A stretch of 8,271 bases of DNA from Bacteroidia bacterium (GTDB taxonomy: Bacteria > Bacteroidota > Bacteroidia > Cytophagales > Cyclobacteriaceae): NCBI GenBank assembly GCA_016650355.1, contig JAENVX010000313.1, positions 1 to 8,271 on the forward strand, in the 5' to 3' direction. The position numbers and the translations under genes are program-made. The notes beneath the pieces were generated by a model. The model was not told the DNA's origin. It saw only the letters and a list, made by a program, of their open reading frames with translations, and searched no databases. Of this stretch, positions 1-5,556 are shown piece by piece; the stretch's first letter is position 1; each line of letters opens with the position of its first letter.

Positions 1-62
1 TTTAAAAACAACTTTTAACCTACAGAAAAACTGAGTCTTTCTATTATAGAGAGGACATTTTT

Positions 63-93
63 TTTCAATTCGCATTTATTAATAGTACTTTTG
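63..93 (+). promoter_or_regulatory. Probable Bacteroidota-type promoter of prfC
   Basis: TACTTTTG at 86-93 matches the Bacteroidota -7 consensus TAnnTTTG exactly. TTTC at 63-66 matches three of four bases of the -33 TTTG element, with 19 bases between the boxes, the same spacing as the perfect atpD promoter in this window. Transcription would begin near 98-101 and leave a leader of only about 12 bases before the ATG at 112. That this is the active promoter is inferred from the consensus. Confidence 0.5.
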
Positions 94-111
94 CAAACTA
101 TTGATACAAAT

Positions 112-1695
112 ATGAGCTTTTTAGAAGAAATACAGCGAAGAAGAACTTTTGGGATTATTTCGCATCCCGATGCCGGAAAAACAACCTTGACAGAAAAGCT
201 TTTGCTATTTGGCGGGGCTATTCAAAAAGCAGGCGCTGTAAAGTCTTCCAAAATAAAGGATCATGCCCGAAGCGACTGGATGGAGATTGAAAAACAACGG
301 GGTATTTCAGTTGCCACCTCAGTAATGGGCTTTAATTATAAGGACATCAAGATCAATTTGCTGGACACACCAGGGCACCAGGATTTTGCGGAAGACACCT
401 ATCGCACTCTTACAGCTGTTGACAGTGTAATTATGGTAGTGGATTGCGTGAAAGGTGTGGAGATGCAAACGGAAAAACTTATGGAAGTTTGCCGGATGCG
501 CAACACTCCAGTGCTGTGTTTTATAAACAAACTTGATCGGGAAGGTCAGGACCCATTTGATCTTCTGGATGAAATAGAAGCTAAGCTTCGCATCAAAGTG
601 CATCCTTTAAGTTGGCCCATCAGTATGGGCAAATCATTTAAAGGTGTTTACAGTCTTTATGAAAAGAGCTTAAAACTTTTCACACCCAGCAAAACTACCA
701 TTGAAGAAGGAATTGAAATTAGCGATATCAATGATCCTCTTCTCGATCAATATGTTGGGGAGACCAATGCAAAACAATTGCGTACAGACGTAGAGTTGTT
801 AGAGGGTGTTTATCCCGAATTAAATATTCAAGATTATTTAGATGGAAAGGTTGCGCCTGTGTTTTTTGGCAGCGCGGTAAATAATTTTGGTGTGAAGGAG
901 TTGCTGGATACCTTCATTCGAATAGCCCCACCACCAATTCCACGAGAGACAACTTTGCGATTAGTTAATCCCGAAGAGGAAAAGTTCAGTGGGTTTATTT
1001 TTAAGATTCATGCTAACATGGATCCTAAGCACAGAAATCGTATTGCTTTTTTAAGGGTATGCTCTGGCCGATTTGAAAGAGGTTCTAATTATTTGCACGT
1101 GCGTCAGGGAAAAAATATTCGATTTTCTAATGCTACAGCATTTATGGCTCAAGACCGTGAGATAGTTGATGAAGCATGGCCTGGCGATATAGTTGGATTA
1201 TTTGATACCGGAAATCTAAAAATTGGTGATTCTCTTACCGAAGGAGAAAAAGGAGTTTATACTGGAATCCCAAGTTTCTCGCCTGAGATATTTAAAGAGG
1301 TGGTGAATAAAGACGCCATGAAAACAAAGCAGATGGAAAAGGGACTGCTGCAATTGATGGAAGAAGGAGTTGCTCAGATGTTTACCTACGAATTGGGTAA
1401 GAAAAAAGTGATCGGAACAGTTGGAGCGCTGCAATTCGAAGTCATCCAGTTTAGATTAAAGAATGAGTACAGTGCTACAGTTGAGTTTGTGCCACAAAAT
1501 ATATATAAGGCTTGTTGGATCAGCAGCAAGGATAGTGTGAAACTTCAGGAGTTTATCAATTCTAAGCAGAGACATATTGCCTTGGATAAAGATGGGAAGC
1601 TGGTATTCATGGCGGAGTCAAAAGCATGGCTGCAAATGGTGCAGGATAATTTTCCTGCAATCAATTTTCATTTTACCTCAGAGTTTAAGGACTAA
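112..1695 (+). CDS. prfC: Peptide chain release factor 3 (RF3)
   Basis: RF3 is a cytoplasmic translational GTPase that removes release factors RF1/RF2 from the ribosome after peptide release. The 527-residue product is close to the family's usual length (E. coli about 529). The GTPase motifs are visible: P-loop SHPDAGKTT at residues 17-25, the switch I region around RGISVATS at 63-70, DTPGHQDFAEDTYR at 85-98, and NKLD at 139-142. The H-P-D-A-G P-loop and the FAEDTYR extension are typical of RF3 rather than EF-G. The C-terminal third contains the RF3-like GALQFEVIQFRL segment. I chose the ATG at 112, giving MSFLEEIQRRRTFGIISHPDAGK. An in-frame TTG at 91 would add seven residues, but it lies inside the predicted -7 box and so would not be transcribed. 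No Shine-Dalgarno sequence is visible. The stop is 11 bases before the next gene, which suggests co-transcription with the pseudouridine synthase. Confidence 0.96.
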   Translation: MSFLEEIQRRRTFGIISHPDAGKTTLTEKLLLFGGAIQKAGAVKSSKIKDHARSDWMEIEKQRGISVATSVMGFNYKDIKINLLDTPGHQDFAEDTYRTLTAVDSVIMVVDCVKGVEMQTEKLMEVCRMRNTPVLCFINKLDREGQDPFDLLDEIEAKLRIKVHPLSWPISMGKSFKGVYSLYEKSLKLFTPSKTTIEEGIEISDINDPLLDQYVGETNAKQLRTDVELLEGVYPELNIQDYLDGKVAPVFFGSAVNNFGVKELLDTFIRIAPPPIPRETTLRLVNPEEEKFSGFIFKIHANMDPKHRNRIAFLRVCSGRFERGSNYLHVRQGKNIRFSNATAFMAQDREIVDEAWPGDIVGLFDTGNLKIGDSLTEGEKGVYTGIPSFSPEIFKEVVNKDAMKTKQMEKGLLQLMEEGVAQMFTYELGKKKVIGTVGALQFEVIQFRLKNEYSATVEFVPQNIYKACWISSKDSVKLQEFINSKQRHIALDKDGKLVFMAESKAWLQMVQDNFPAINFHFTSEFKD

Positions 1696-1706
1696 CTTTA
1701 GGTCCG

Positions 1707-2387
1707 ATGAATTATCAAAAGCTTGATGTAGTATTTGAAGATAACCACTTGCTTGCCATCAACAAGCCAGCAGGTGTACTTGTGCAAGGTGATGCTACGG
1801 GCGATAAGCCATTGGTAGAAATTTGCAAGGATTATATTAAGGTTAACTATGAAAAACCTGGAGATGTATTTTTGGGTGTTATACATCGTCTTGACCGACC
1901 CGTAAGTGGAGTTGTTGTGTTTGCTCGCACTTCAAAAGCATTAGAGCGCATGAATGCTCTTTTTAAAAATAGGGAAACAAAGAAAACATATTGGGCGCTC
2001 GTCAGCGAAAAACCCTCAAAGGATCGGGATAAACTTGTTCATTGGTTGGTAAAAGATGAAAAGAAGAATAAGACGACCGCCTATAAACGCGAACATCCAG
2101 AAGGTTCCTTATCGGAACTGAGCTATAAAGTTATTGGGTATAATTCGGGGCTTTATTTATTGGAAGTAAACCCTGTTACGGGTAGGCCGCACCAGATACG
2201 TGTTCAACTTGCTTCCATGGGTTGTCCAATTGTTGGTGATGTAAAATACGGATATCGGGAACCAGTTGTTGATGCAAGTATTTGCCTTCATTCGTACGAA
2301 CTGGAGTTTGTTCACCCGGTAAAAAAAGATCGCATTCTTATTACCGCATCGTTACCTAAAAATGATTTTTGGAAATCATTTTCCTAA
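1707..2387 (+). CDS. RluA-family RNA pseudouridine synthase
   Basis: This enzyme isomerises specific uridines in rRNA or tRNA to pseudouridine. The 226-residue protein is a bare catalytic domain without an N-terminal S4 RNA-binding domain. It starts with the family's opening strand and NKPAGVLV (19-26). The catalytic motif HRLDRPVSG lies at 60-68, with D63 the predicted nucleophile. KKTYWALV (92-99) and TGRPHQIRVQLA (158-169), followed by GDVKYG, are the other family motifs. Valine stands where many RluA proteins have threonine in HRLDxxTSG; the catalytic aspartate is unaffected. It follows prfC by 11 bases, so the two probably share a transcript and a link to translation. The target uridine cannot be read from the sequence: the compact build resembles RluA or TruC more than the S4-containing RluC/RluD, so no gene symbol is given. 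Confidence 0.92.
   Translation: MNYQKLDVVFEDNHLLAINKPAGVLVQGDATGDKPLVEICKDYIKVNYEKPGDVFLGVIHRLDRPVSGVVVFARTSKALERMNALFKNRETKKTYWALVSEKPSKDRDKLVHWLVKDEKKNKTTAYKREHPEGSLSELSYKVIGYNSGLYLLEVNPVTGRPHQIRVQLASMGCPIVGDVKYGYREPVVDASICLHSYELEFVHPVKKDRILITASLPKNDFWKSFS
2359..2382 (+). other. Perfect AT-rich dyad at the 3' end of the pseudouridine synthase gene
   Basis: A 10-base arm (2359-2368) is repeated inverted at 2373-2382 around a TTGG loop. It lies within the last codons of the gene (encoding KNDFWKSF). A T-rich stretch follows from about 2391 rather than directly, and each arm has only one G or C, so it is a weak terminator at best. It could affect 3'-end processing, or simply reflect Lys and Phe codons. 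Confidence 0.35.
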
Positions 2388-2427
2388 GACTTTCCTTTTT
2401 CTAACTTGAACAGCTAAAGTTATTCCA

Positions 2428-2730
2428 ATGAGTTGGCTGCAAAAATTACAGGCGAGGTGGAAAGTTGAAAATGCCTTTCAGGTATTTATCATTCTGTTGG
2501 TTTTTGCGTGCACTGGCTTCACGGTATTATTTTTAAAGGGCCCTCTCTTTGAATATTTGTTTGGAGACGGTGCAGTTCCTTTTTTAGCTTCGATAATCTA
2601 TTACATCCTAATTCTACCTGTCTATAATATATTTTTACTTTTCTATGGTTTCATCTTTGGGCAGTTTAAGTTTTTTTGGAACTTTGAGAAGCGTTTTTTT
2701 AAACGGATATTAGCTATCTTTAAAAAATAA
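2428..2730 (+). CDS. Small two-helix inner-membrane protein, DUF6787-like
   Basis: A 100-residue hydrophobic protein of unknown function. It has a short basic amphipathic start (SWLQKLQARWKVEN), a first membrane segment at about residues 17-37, a short linker, a second long hydrophobic stretch at about 51-77, and a basic C-terminus rich in Phe and Lys (FGQFKFFWNFEKRFFKR). The LQ-x-RWKV opening, the two helices and the GQF(K/R)FFxNFEKR ending fit my memory of the small Bacteroidota family DUF6787; the family name is from recall, not a search. By the positive-inside rule both ends would be cytoplasmic. It lies 40 bases after the pseudouridine synthase and 20 bases before the lipoprotein, on the same strand. 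No Shine-Dalgarno sequence precedes the ATG. No catalytic motif is visible. Confidence 0.75.
   Translation: MSWLQKLQARWKVENAFQVFIILLVFACTGFTVLFLKGPLFEYLFGDGAVPFLASIIYYILILPVYNIFLLFYGFIFGQFKFFWNFEKRFFKRILAIFKK
2695..2727 (+). other. AT-rich dyad at the 3' end of the DUF6787-like gene
   Basis: The nine bases 2695-2703 pair with 2719-2727. After a two-base bulge (CG), GATA at 2706-2709 pairs with TATC at 2715-2718 around a TTAGC loop. The structure covers the last codons of the gene and is followed by only a short A-rich tract, so it does not look like a standard terminator. TATCTTTA at 2715-2722 also matches seven of eight -7 promoter positions, but I see no well-spaced -33 box. Confidence 0.3.
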
Positions 2731-2750
2731 ATAACACAAACTCCAACTCT

Positions 2751-3272
2751 ATGAATAGAATACTATTTTATTTAGCTGCCGTAGCATTGATAGCTTCATG
2801 TTCCGCACCAAAATACACTTATAATTTTGATCACTACAACTACAATGCGGGAAAAAAACAATCACAGCCGTTAAAAGATATATTAGCAGACGAACGACCA
2901 CAGGAAATCCAACCAGAGATGCTGATTGCTTCTGCTACTAATGATATGTTAATTGAGACAATCGCATTGCCGATCGCTGAGACCCAGGCAACGGCATATA
3001 AAAAAACGTACGCTGAAATGAATAAGGTGGAGCGGAACGTGTTAAGATCCTATTTGAAGGAGGATGTAAAGAGTAAAATTCAATCCAAGAAAGAAGGCAT
3101 TAAAAGTACCTCGTCAACAAAAGGAATGGATGGAGATCTTAAGCTTGCTGCTATTTTTGGTGCGGTCGGTCTTGTCGCTCTAATTATTAGTGGAGAAGTA
3201 TTCTATATTATTGGTGGTATTGCCCTACTTATTGGCGTTGTCTTTTTTGTGAAGTGGCTGATAAGACAATAG
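2751..3272 (+). CDS. Predicted lipoprotein with two C-terminal membrane segments, unknown function
   Basis: The 173-residue protein starts with a lipoprotein signal: MNR, a hydrophobic stretch (4-13) and the lipobox IASC, with C17 the predicted lipidated residue. A polar segment follows, then a charged and probably helical region at about residues 83-120 (YKKTYAEMNKVERNVLRSYLKEDVKS), and a Ser/Thr/Gly/Lys-rich linker. The C-terminus holds two closely spaced hydrophobic segments at about 131-147 and 149-168, separated by a short turn around GE, and ends in basic KWLIRQ. A lipid anchor together with a helical hairpin is unusual: the helices should hold it in the inner membrane, whereas many Bacteroidota lipoproteins move to the outer membrane. 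I do not recognise a family. It is the last gene before a strong terminator and starts 20 bases after the DUF6787-like gene, so both may belong to one envelope-related transcript. Confidence 0.82.
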   Translation: MNRILFYLAAVALIASCSAPKYTYNFDHYNYNAGKKQSQPLKDILADERPQEIQPEMLIASATNDMLIETIALPIAETQATAYKKTYAEMNKVERNVLRSYLKEDVKSKIQSKKEGIKSTSSTKGMDGDLKLAAIFGAVGLVALIISGEVFYIIGGIALLIGVVFFVKWLIRQ

Positions 3273-3294
3273 AGGATTCACTAAATATTTTTTT

Positions 3295-3320
3295 AATAGG
3301 CCTTTCGAGGCCTATTTTAT
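3295..3320 (+). terminator. Rho-independent terminator of the prfC to lipoprotein transcript
   Basis: A perfect 9-base stem, AATAGGCCT at 3295-3303 with AGGCCTATT at 3308-3316, closes a stable TTCG tetraloop and is followed by a T-rich tail (TTATTTTT). It begins 22 bases after the lipoprotein stop. The reverse strand lacks a T tract after the stem, so it acts mainly on plus-strand transcription. The sequence just beyond (about 3317-3344) is almost entirely A and T. Confidence 0.9.
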
Positions 3321-3399
3321 TTTTAAAAAAAATTATTTTTTTTTGCAATTCCTGACGCTAGTCGTTGTAGGTTAATTCGAAGGCTTAAAAGTTTTCTGC

Positions 3400-3542
3400 A
3401 TGGATATACAAATCGAAAATCTTAACAAAAAAGTATGGTTAGCAAAAAGCTGTGGAAGAAGGAAGTTGATGCCTTAAGAAAAAAGGTAATCTAATTTCGA
3501 AATTATCTGGATGAGTTCTTCCAAATTGAAGATCAATTCTAA
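3400..3542 (+). pseudogene. Possible decayed fragment of an ABC transporter ATPase gene
   Basis: This is most of the non-coding stretch between the two terminators. From the ATG at 3400 it reads MDIQIENLNKK, like the start of a NatA/GldA-type ABC ATPase. Removing one A from the run of six at 3427-3432 moves to the frame reading KYG, TAG, QKAVEEGS, TGA, then CLKKKGNLISKLSG, to about 3511. This follows the family's usual order NLxKxYG..xKAVxxVSFxLKKGEIxxxLG up to just before the Walker A loop. No Walker A motif follows. A different frame then gives YLDEFFQIEDQF and a TAA at 3540-3542, which resembles ABC-ATPase C-termini of the type SLEEIFL and might be the tail after an internal deletion. I see one frameshift and two stops in the N-terminal part. 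The resemblance is by eye over short segments and could be chance. Confidence 0.35.
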
Positions 3543-3572
3543 AAATAAAAAACCCGGCTCATCACCGGGTTT
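3541..3572 (-). terminator. Rho-independent terminator of the atpDC operon
   Basis: On the minus strand the stem AAACCCGG (3572-3565) pairs with CCGGGTTT (3557-3550) around a 7-base loop and runs into a T-rich tail of about 10 bases (3550-3541). It starts 23 bases after the atpC stop codon, as expected for the end of the operon. Its position facing the plus-strand terminator at 3295-3320 confirms that the two transcription units converge here. Confidence 0.9.
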
Positions 3573-3594
3573 CGATATTTATTAATCCCTTAAC

Positions 3595-3840
3595 TTATTC
3601 CGATATTCCATCGGCAAGTAAAATCACCTTATTTTTAAGTACCTCGACAACTCCGCCGGTAATCTTAACTTGTGAGGTAGCTTCTTTTGATTTGTATTCT
3701 ACTACACCATCTTTTAATAAACTAATAAGGGGTGCGTGATCATTCATCACTTGAAAAGAACCATCGGAACCCGGAAAGGTGGCAATGGTTACATCACCTT
3801 CAAATACTTTCTTTTCCGGGGTTATTATTTCTAAGTACAT
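3595..3840 (-). CDS. atpC: F1 ATP synthase epsilon subunit, short form
   Basis: Epsilon forms part of the central rotor stalk of F1Fo ATP synthase, linking gamma to the c-ring. The 81-residue protein covers the N-terminal beta-sandwich: MYLEIITPEKKVFEG at the start, then FPGSDGSFQVMNDHAPLIS (about 27-45) and GGVVEVLKNKVILLAD near the end. It stops where the C-terminal two-helix domain of E. coli epsilon (about 139 residues in all) would begin. It therefore cannot make the extended epsilon conformation that inhibits ATP hydrolysis in other bacteria. Short epsilon subunits of this kind are known from Bacteroidota, and the clean stop, close terminator and intact reading frame argue against a recent truncation. 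It starts 11 bases after atpD on the same transcript; no Shine-Dalgarno sequence is visible. Confidence 0.95.
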   Translation of the reverse strand: MYLEIITPEKKVFEGDVTIATFPGSDGSFQVMNDHAPLISLLKDGVVEYKSKEATSQVKITGGVVEVLKNKVILLADGISE

Positions 3841-3851
3841 AATTAATTCTA

Positions 3852-5357
3852 TTAGTTAGCCTCAGCCATCAACTTCTCACCTTTGGCTATTGCCTGATCA
3901 ATGGTTCCCACGAGGTTAAAAGCTGCTTCAGGAAGGTGGTCAAGCTCACCATCCATGATCATATTAAAACCTTTAATGGTGTCTTTGATGTCTACTAACT
4001 CTCCTTTCAAACCTGTAAAGGCTTCTGCCACATGGAAAGGCTGTGACAAGAAGCGCTGAACGCGTCTGGCGCGGTGTACAATCTGCTTATCTTCGTCAGA
4101 CAATTCGTCCATACCGAGGATGGCAATGATGTCTTGTAATTCTTTATAACGTTGTAGCGTTAATTTTACGCGTTGTGCACAATTGTAATGTTCTTCGCCT
4201 ACAATGTCAGCACGCAAAATCCGTGAGGTAGAATCCAATGGGTCAACAGCTGGGTAGATACCTAATTCAGCAATCTTGCGAGACAATACAGTGGTGGCGT
4301 CTAAGTGAGCAAAAGTTGTTGCAGGAGCAGGGTCAGTCAAGTCATCGGCAGGAACATAAACGGCCTGCACAGAAGTGATTGAACCATTCTTTGTTGAGGT
4401 GATGCGCTCTTGCATAGCACCCATCTCCGAAGCAAGCGTTGGCTGGTAACCCACCGCGGAAGGCATACGACCTAATAGGGCGGATACTTCAGAGCCTGCT
4501 TGAGTGAAGCGGAAAATGTTATCAATGAAGAAGAGAATGTCGCGGCCTTTGCCTTGTCCATCTCCATCGCGGAAATATTCTGCCACCGTAAGACCGGAAA
4601 GAGCCACACGTGCGCGTGCGCCAGGAGGTTCATTCATCTGACCAAACACAAAGGTAGCTTTTGAATCCTTTAAGTCTTCTCTGTTTACTTTTGAAAGATC
4701 CCAGCCACCCGCATGAAGCGATTTCATGAATTCTTCGCCATAGTTGACTATGCCTGCTTCAATCATTTCGCGCAGAAGGTCATTTCCTTCACGGGTTCTT
4801 TCACCTACACCGGCAAACACAGAAAGACCTGCATAAGCTTTAGCAATATTGTTAATCAATTCCTGAATTAATACTGTCTTACCCACGCCAGCACCCCCAA
4901 ATAATCCGATCTTACCACCTTTTGAATAGGGTTCAATCAGGTCAATTACTTTAATACCAGTATATAATATTTCTTGAGACGTAGAGAGATTTTCATAAAG
5001 CGGAGCCGACCTGTGAATAGGTAGCGATTTTGTTCCTTTGGGCTGAGGAATTCCATCAATTGCCTGACCAACAACATTGAAAAGTCTGCCTTTAATATCT
5101 TCACCAATTGGCATTTGGATAGGGGCTCCCGAGTCGGTCACTTTCATGCCGCGTACAAGGCCTTCAGTACCATCCATAGCAATGGTCCTCACTCTGTCTT
5201 CACCTAAGTGTTGCTGACATTCCAATACCACTACGGTACCGTCTCCTTTTGTTACTTGCAAAGAATCCAGAATGTTGGGCAATTTCATGCCCGCATCGTC
5301 AAATGCAACATCAACTACGGGGCCGATTACCTGCGTTATTTTACCAAAATTTCCCAT
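3852..5357 (-). CDS. atpD: F1 ATP synthase beta subunit (catalytic)
   Basis: This is the catalytic subunit of F1Fo ATP synthase, making ATP from ADP and phosphate as the central stalk turns at the inner membrane. The 501-residue protein has an N-terminal beta-barrel, the P-loop GGAGVGKT at 154-161, GERTREG with the predicted catalytic E186 and R187, the GQMNEPPGARAR motif at 239-250, the Walker B strand DILFFIDN at 273-280, and DELSDED at 417-423, the lever that pushes gamma. It is about 40 residues longer than the E. coli protein. The extra residues are mainly in about 204-233 (containing SLHAGGWDLSKVNRED) and a glycine-rich insertion at about 264-271, both of which I believe are usual in Bacteroidota. 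A strong promoter lies about 70 bases upstream and atpC follows directly. No other ATP synthase gene is in the window, so the remaining subunits are encoded elsewhere. Confidence 0.98.
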   Translation of the reverse strand: MGNFGKITQVIGPVVDVAFDDAGMKLPNILDSLQVTKGDGTVVVLECQQHLGEDRVRTIAMDGTEGLVRGMKVTDSGAPIQMPIGEDIKGRLFNVVGQAIDGIPQPKGTKSLPIHRSAPLYENLSTSQEILYTGIKVIDLIEPYSKGGKIGLFGGAGVGKTVLIQELINNIAKAYAGLSVFAGVGERTREGNDLLREMIEAGIVNYGEEFMKSLHAGGWDLSKVNREDLKDSKATFVFGQMNEPPGARARVALSGLTVAEYFRDGDGQGKGRDILFFIDNIFRFTQAGSEVSALLGRMPSAVGYQPTLASEMGAMQERITSTKNGSITSVQAVYVPADDLTDPAPATTFAHLDATTVLSRKIAELGIYPAVDPLDSTSRILRADIVGEEHYNCAQRVKLTLQRYKELQDIIAILGMDELSDEDKQIVHRARRVQRFLSQPFHVAEAFTGLKGELVDIKDTIKGFNMIMDGELDHLPEAAFNLVGTIDQAIAKGEKLMAEAN

Positions 5358-5425
5358 TTAAATATGATTTATGAGTTGGAATGATGTTTTACTAAACTGA
5401 CTTATTAGGTCAAAATTTCCGATCG

Positions 5426-5456
5426 CAAAAATAGGTTTTTATGGTGTTAATCCAAA
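5426..5456 (-). promoter_or_regulatory. Bacteroidota-type promoter of atpDC
   Basis: On the minus strand TTTG (5456-5453) is followed after exactly 19 bases by TATTTTTG (5433-5426). Both boxes match the Bacteroidota -33/-7 consensus TTTG...TAnnTTTG perfectly. Transcription should start near 5418-5421, giving an untranslated leader of about 60 bases before the atpD ATG at 5357. The leader is AT-rich and has no Shine-Dalgarno sequence. This is the best promoter match I found in the window. Confidence 0.8.
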
Positions 5457-5533
5457 CTTGAAATATAATGGATTTCACCAATCCAGACATGATCGGCAGC
5501 TATCAGAAAATCAAGCTGTTATCGATTAATATA

Positions 5534-5554
5534 TTCGAAACTTGACAGTTCGAA
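5534..5554 (-). other. Small dyad just after the histidine kinase stop codon
   Basis: TTCGA at 5534-5538 pairs with TCGAA at 5550-5554, and after one bulged A, ACT at 5540-5542 pairs with AGT at 5547-5549 around a 4-base TGAC loop. It starts within a few bases of the kinase stop, where a 3' end is expected. The minus-strand sequence beyond is not T-rich, so it is not a convincing terminator. It may instead block 3' exonucleases or be chance. Confidence 0.25.
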
Positions 5555-5556
5555 AT

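Noticed and set aside
319..603. 94-codon minus-strand open frame
   Set aside because: It is antisense to the GTPase domain of prfC and rich in His and Phe, as expected of a shadow frame.
1216..1434. 72-codon minus-strand open frame
   Set aside because: It is antisense to the conserved C-terminal half of prfC and has no independent coding signal.
3321..3344. A-run and T-run considered as a regulatory or recombination site
   Set aside because: It is simple AT-rich sequence after a terminator; I found no flanking repeats or target-site duplication to suggest an insertion.
3341..3375. TTTG followed after 22 bases by TAGGTTAA as a promoter for the relic
   Set aside because: The -7 element has two mismatches to TAnnTTTG, and the flanking sequence is so AT-rich that such matches are expected by chance.
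3440..3545. Minus-strand open stretch in the intergenic gap that could be a small gene
   Set aside because: It has no start codon before the atpDC terminator, no promoter, and no recognisable motif; the plus-strand relic reading explains the region better.
5491..5525. Inverted CAGCT/AGCTG arms between the kinase end and the atpDC promoter, considered as a terminator
   Set aside because: The 5-base stem has a 12-base loop, an asymmetric internal loop beyond it and no T tract on the minus strand.
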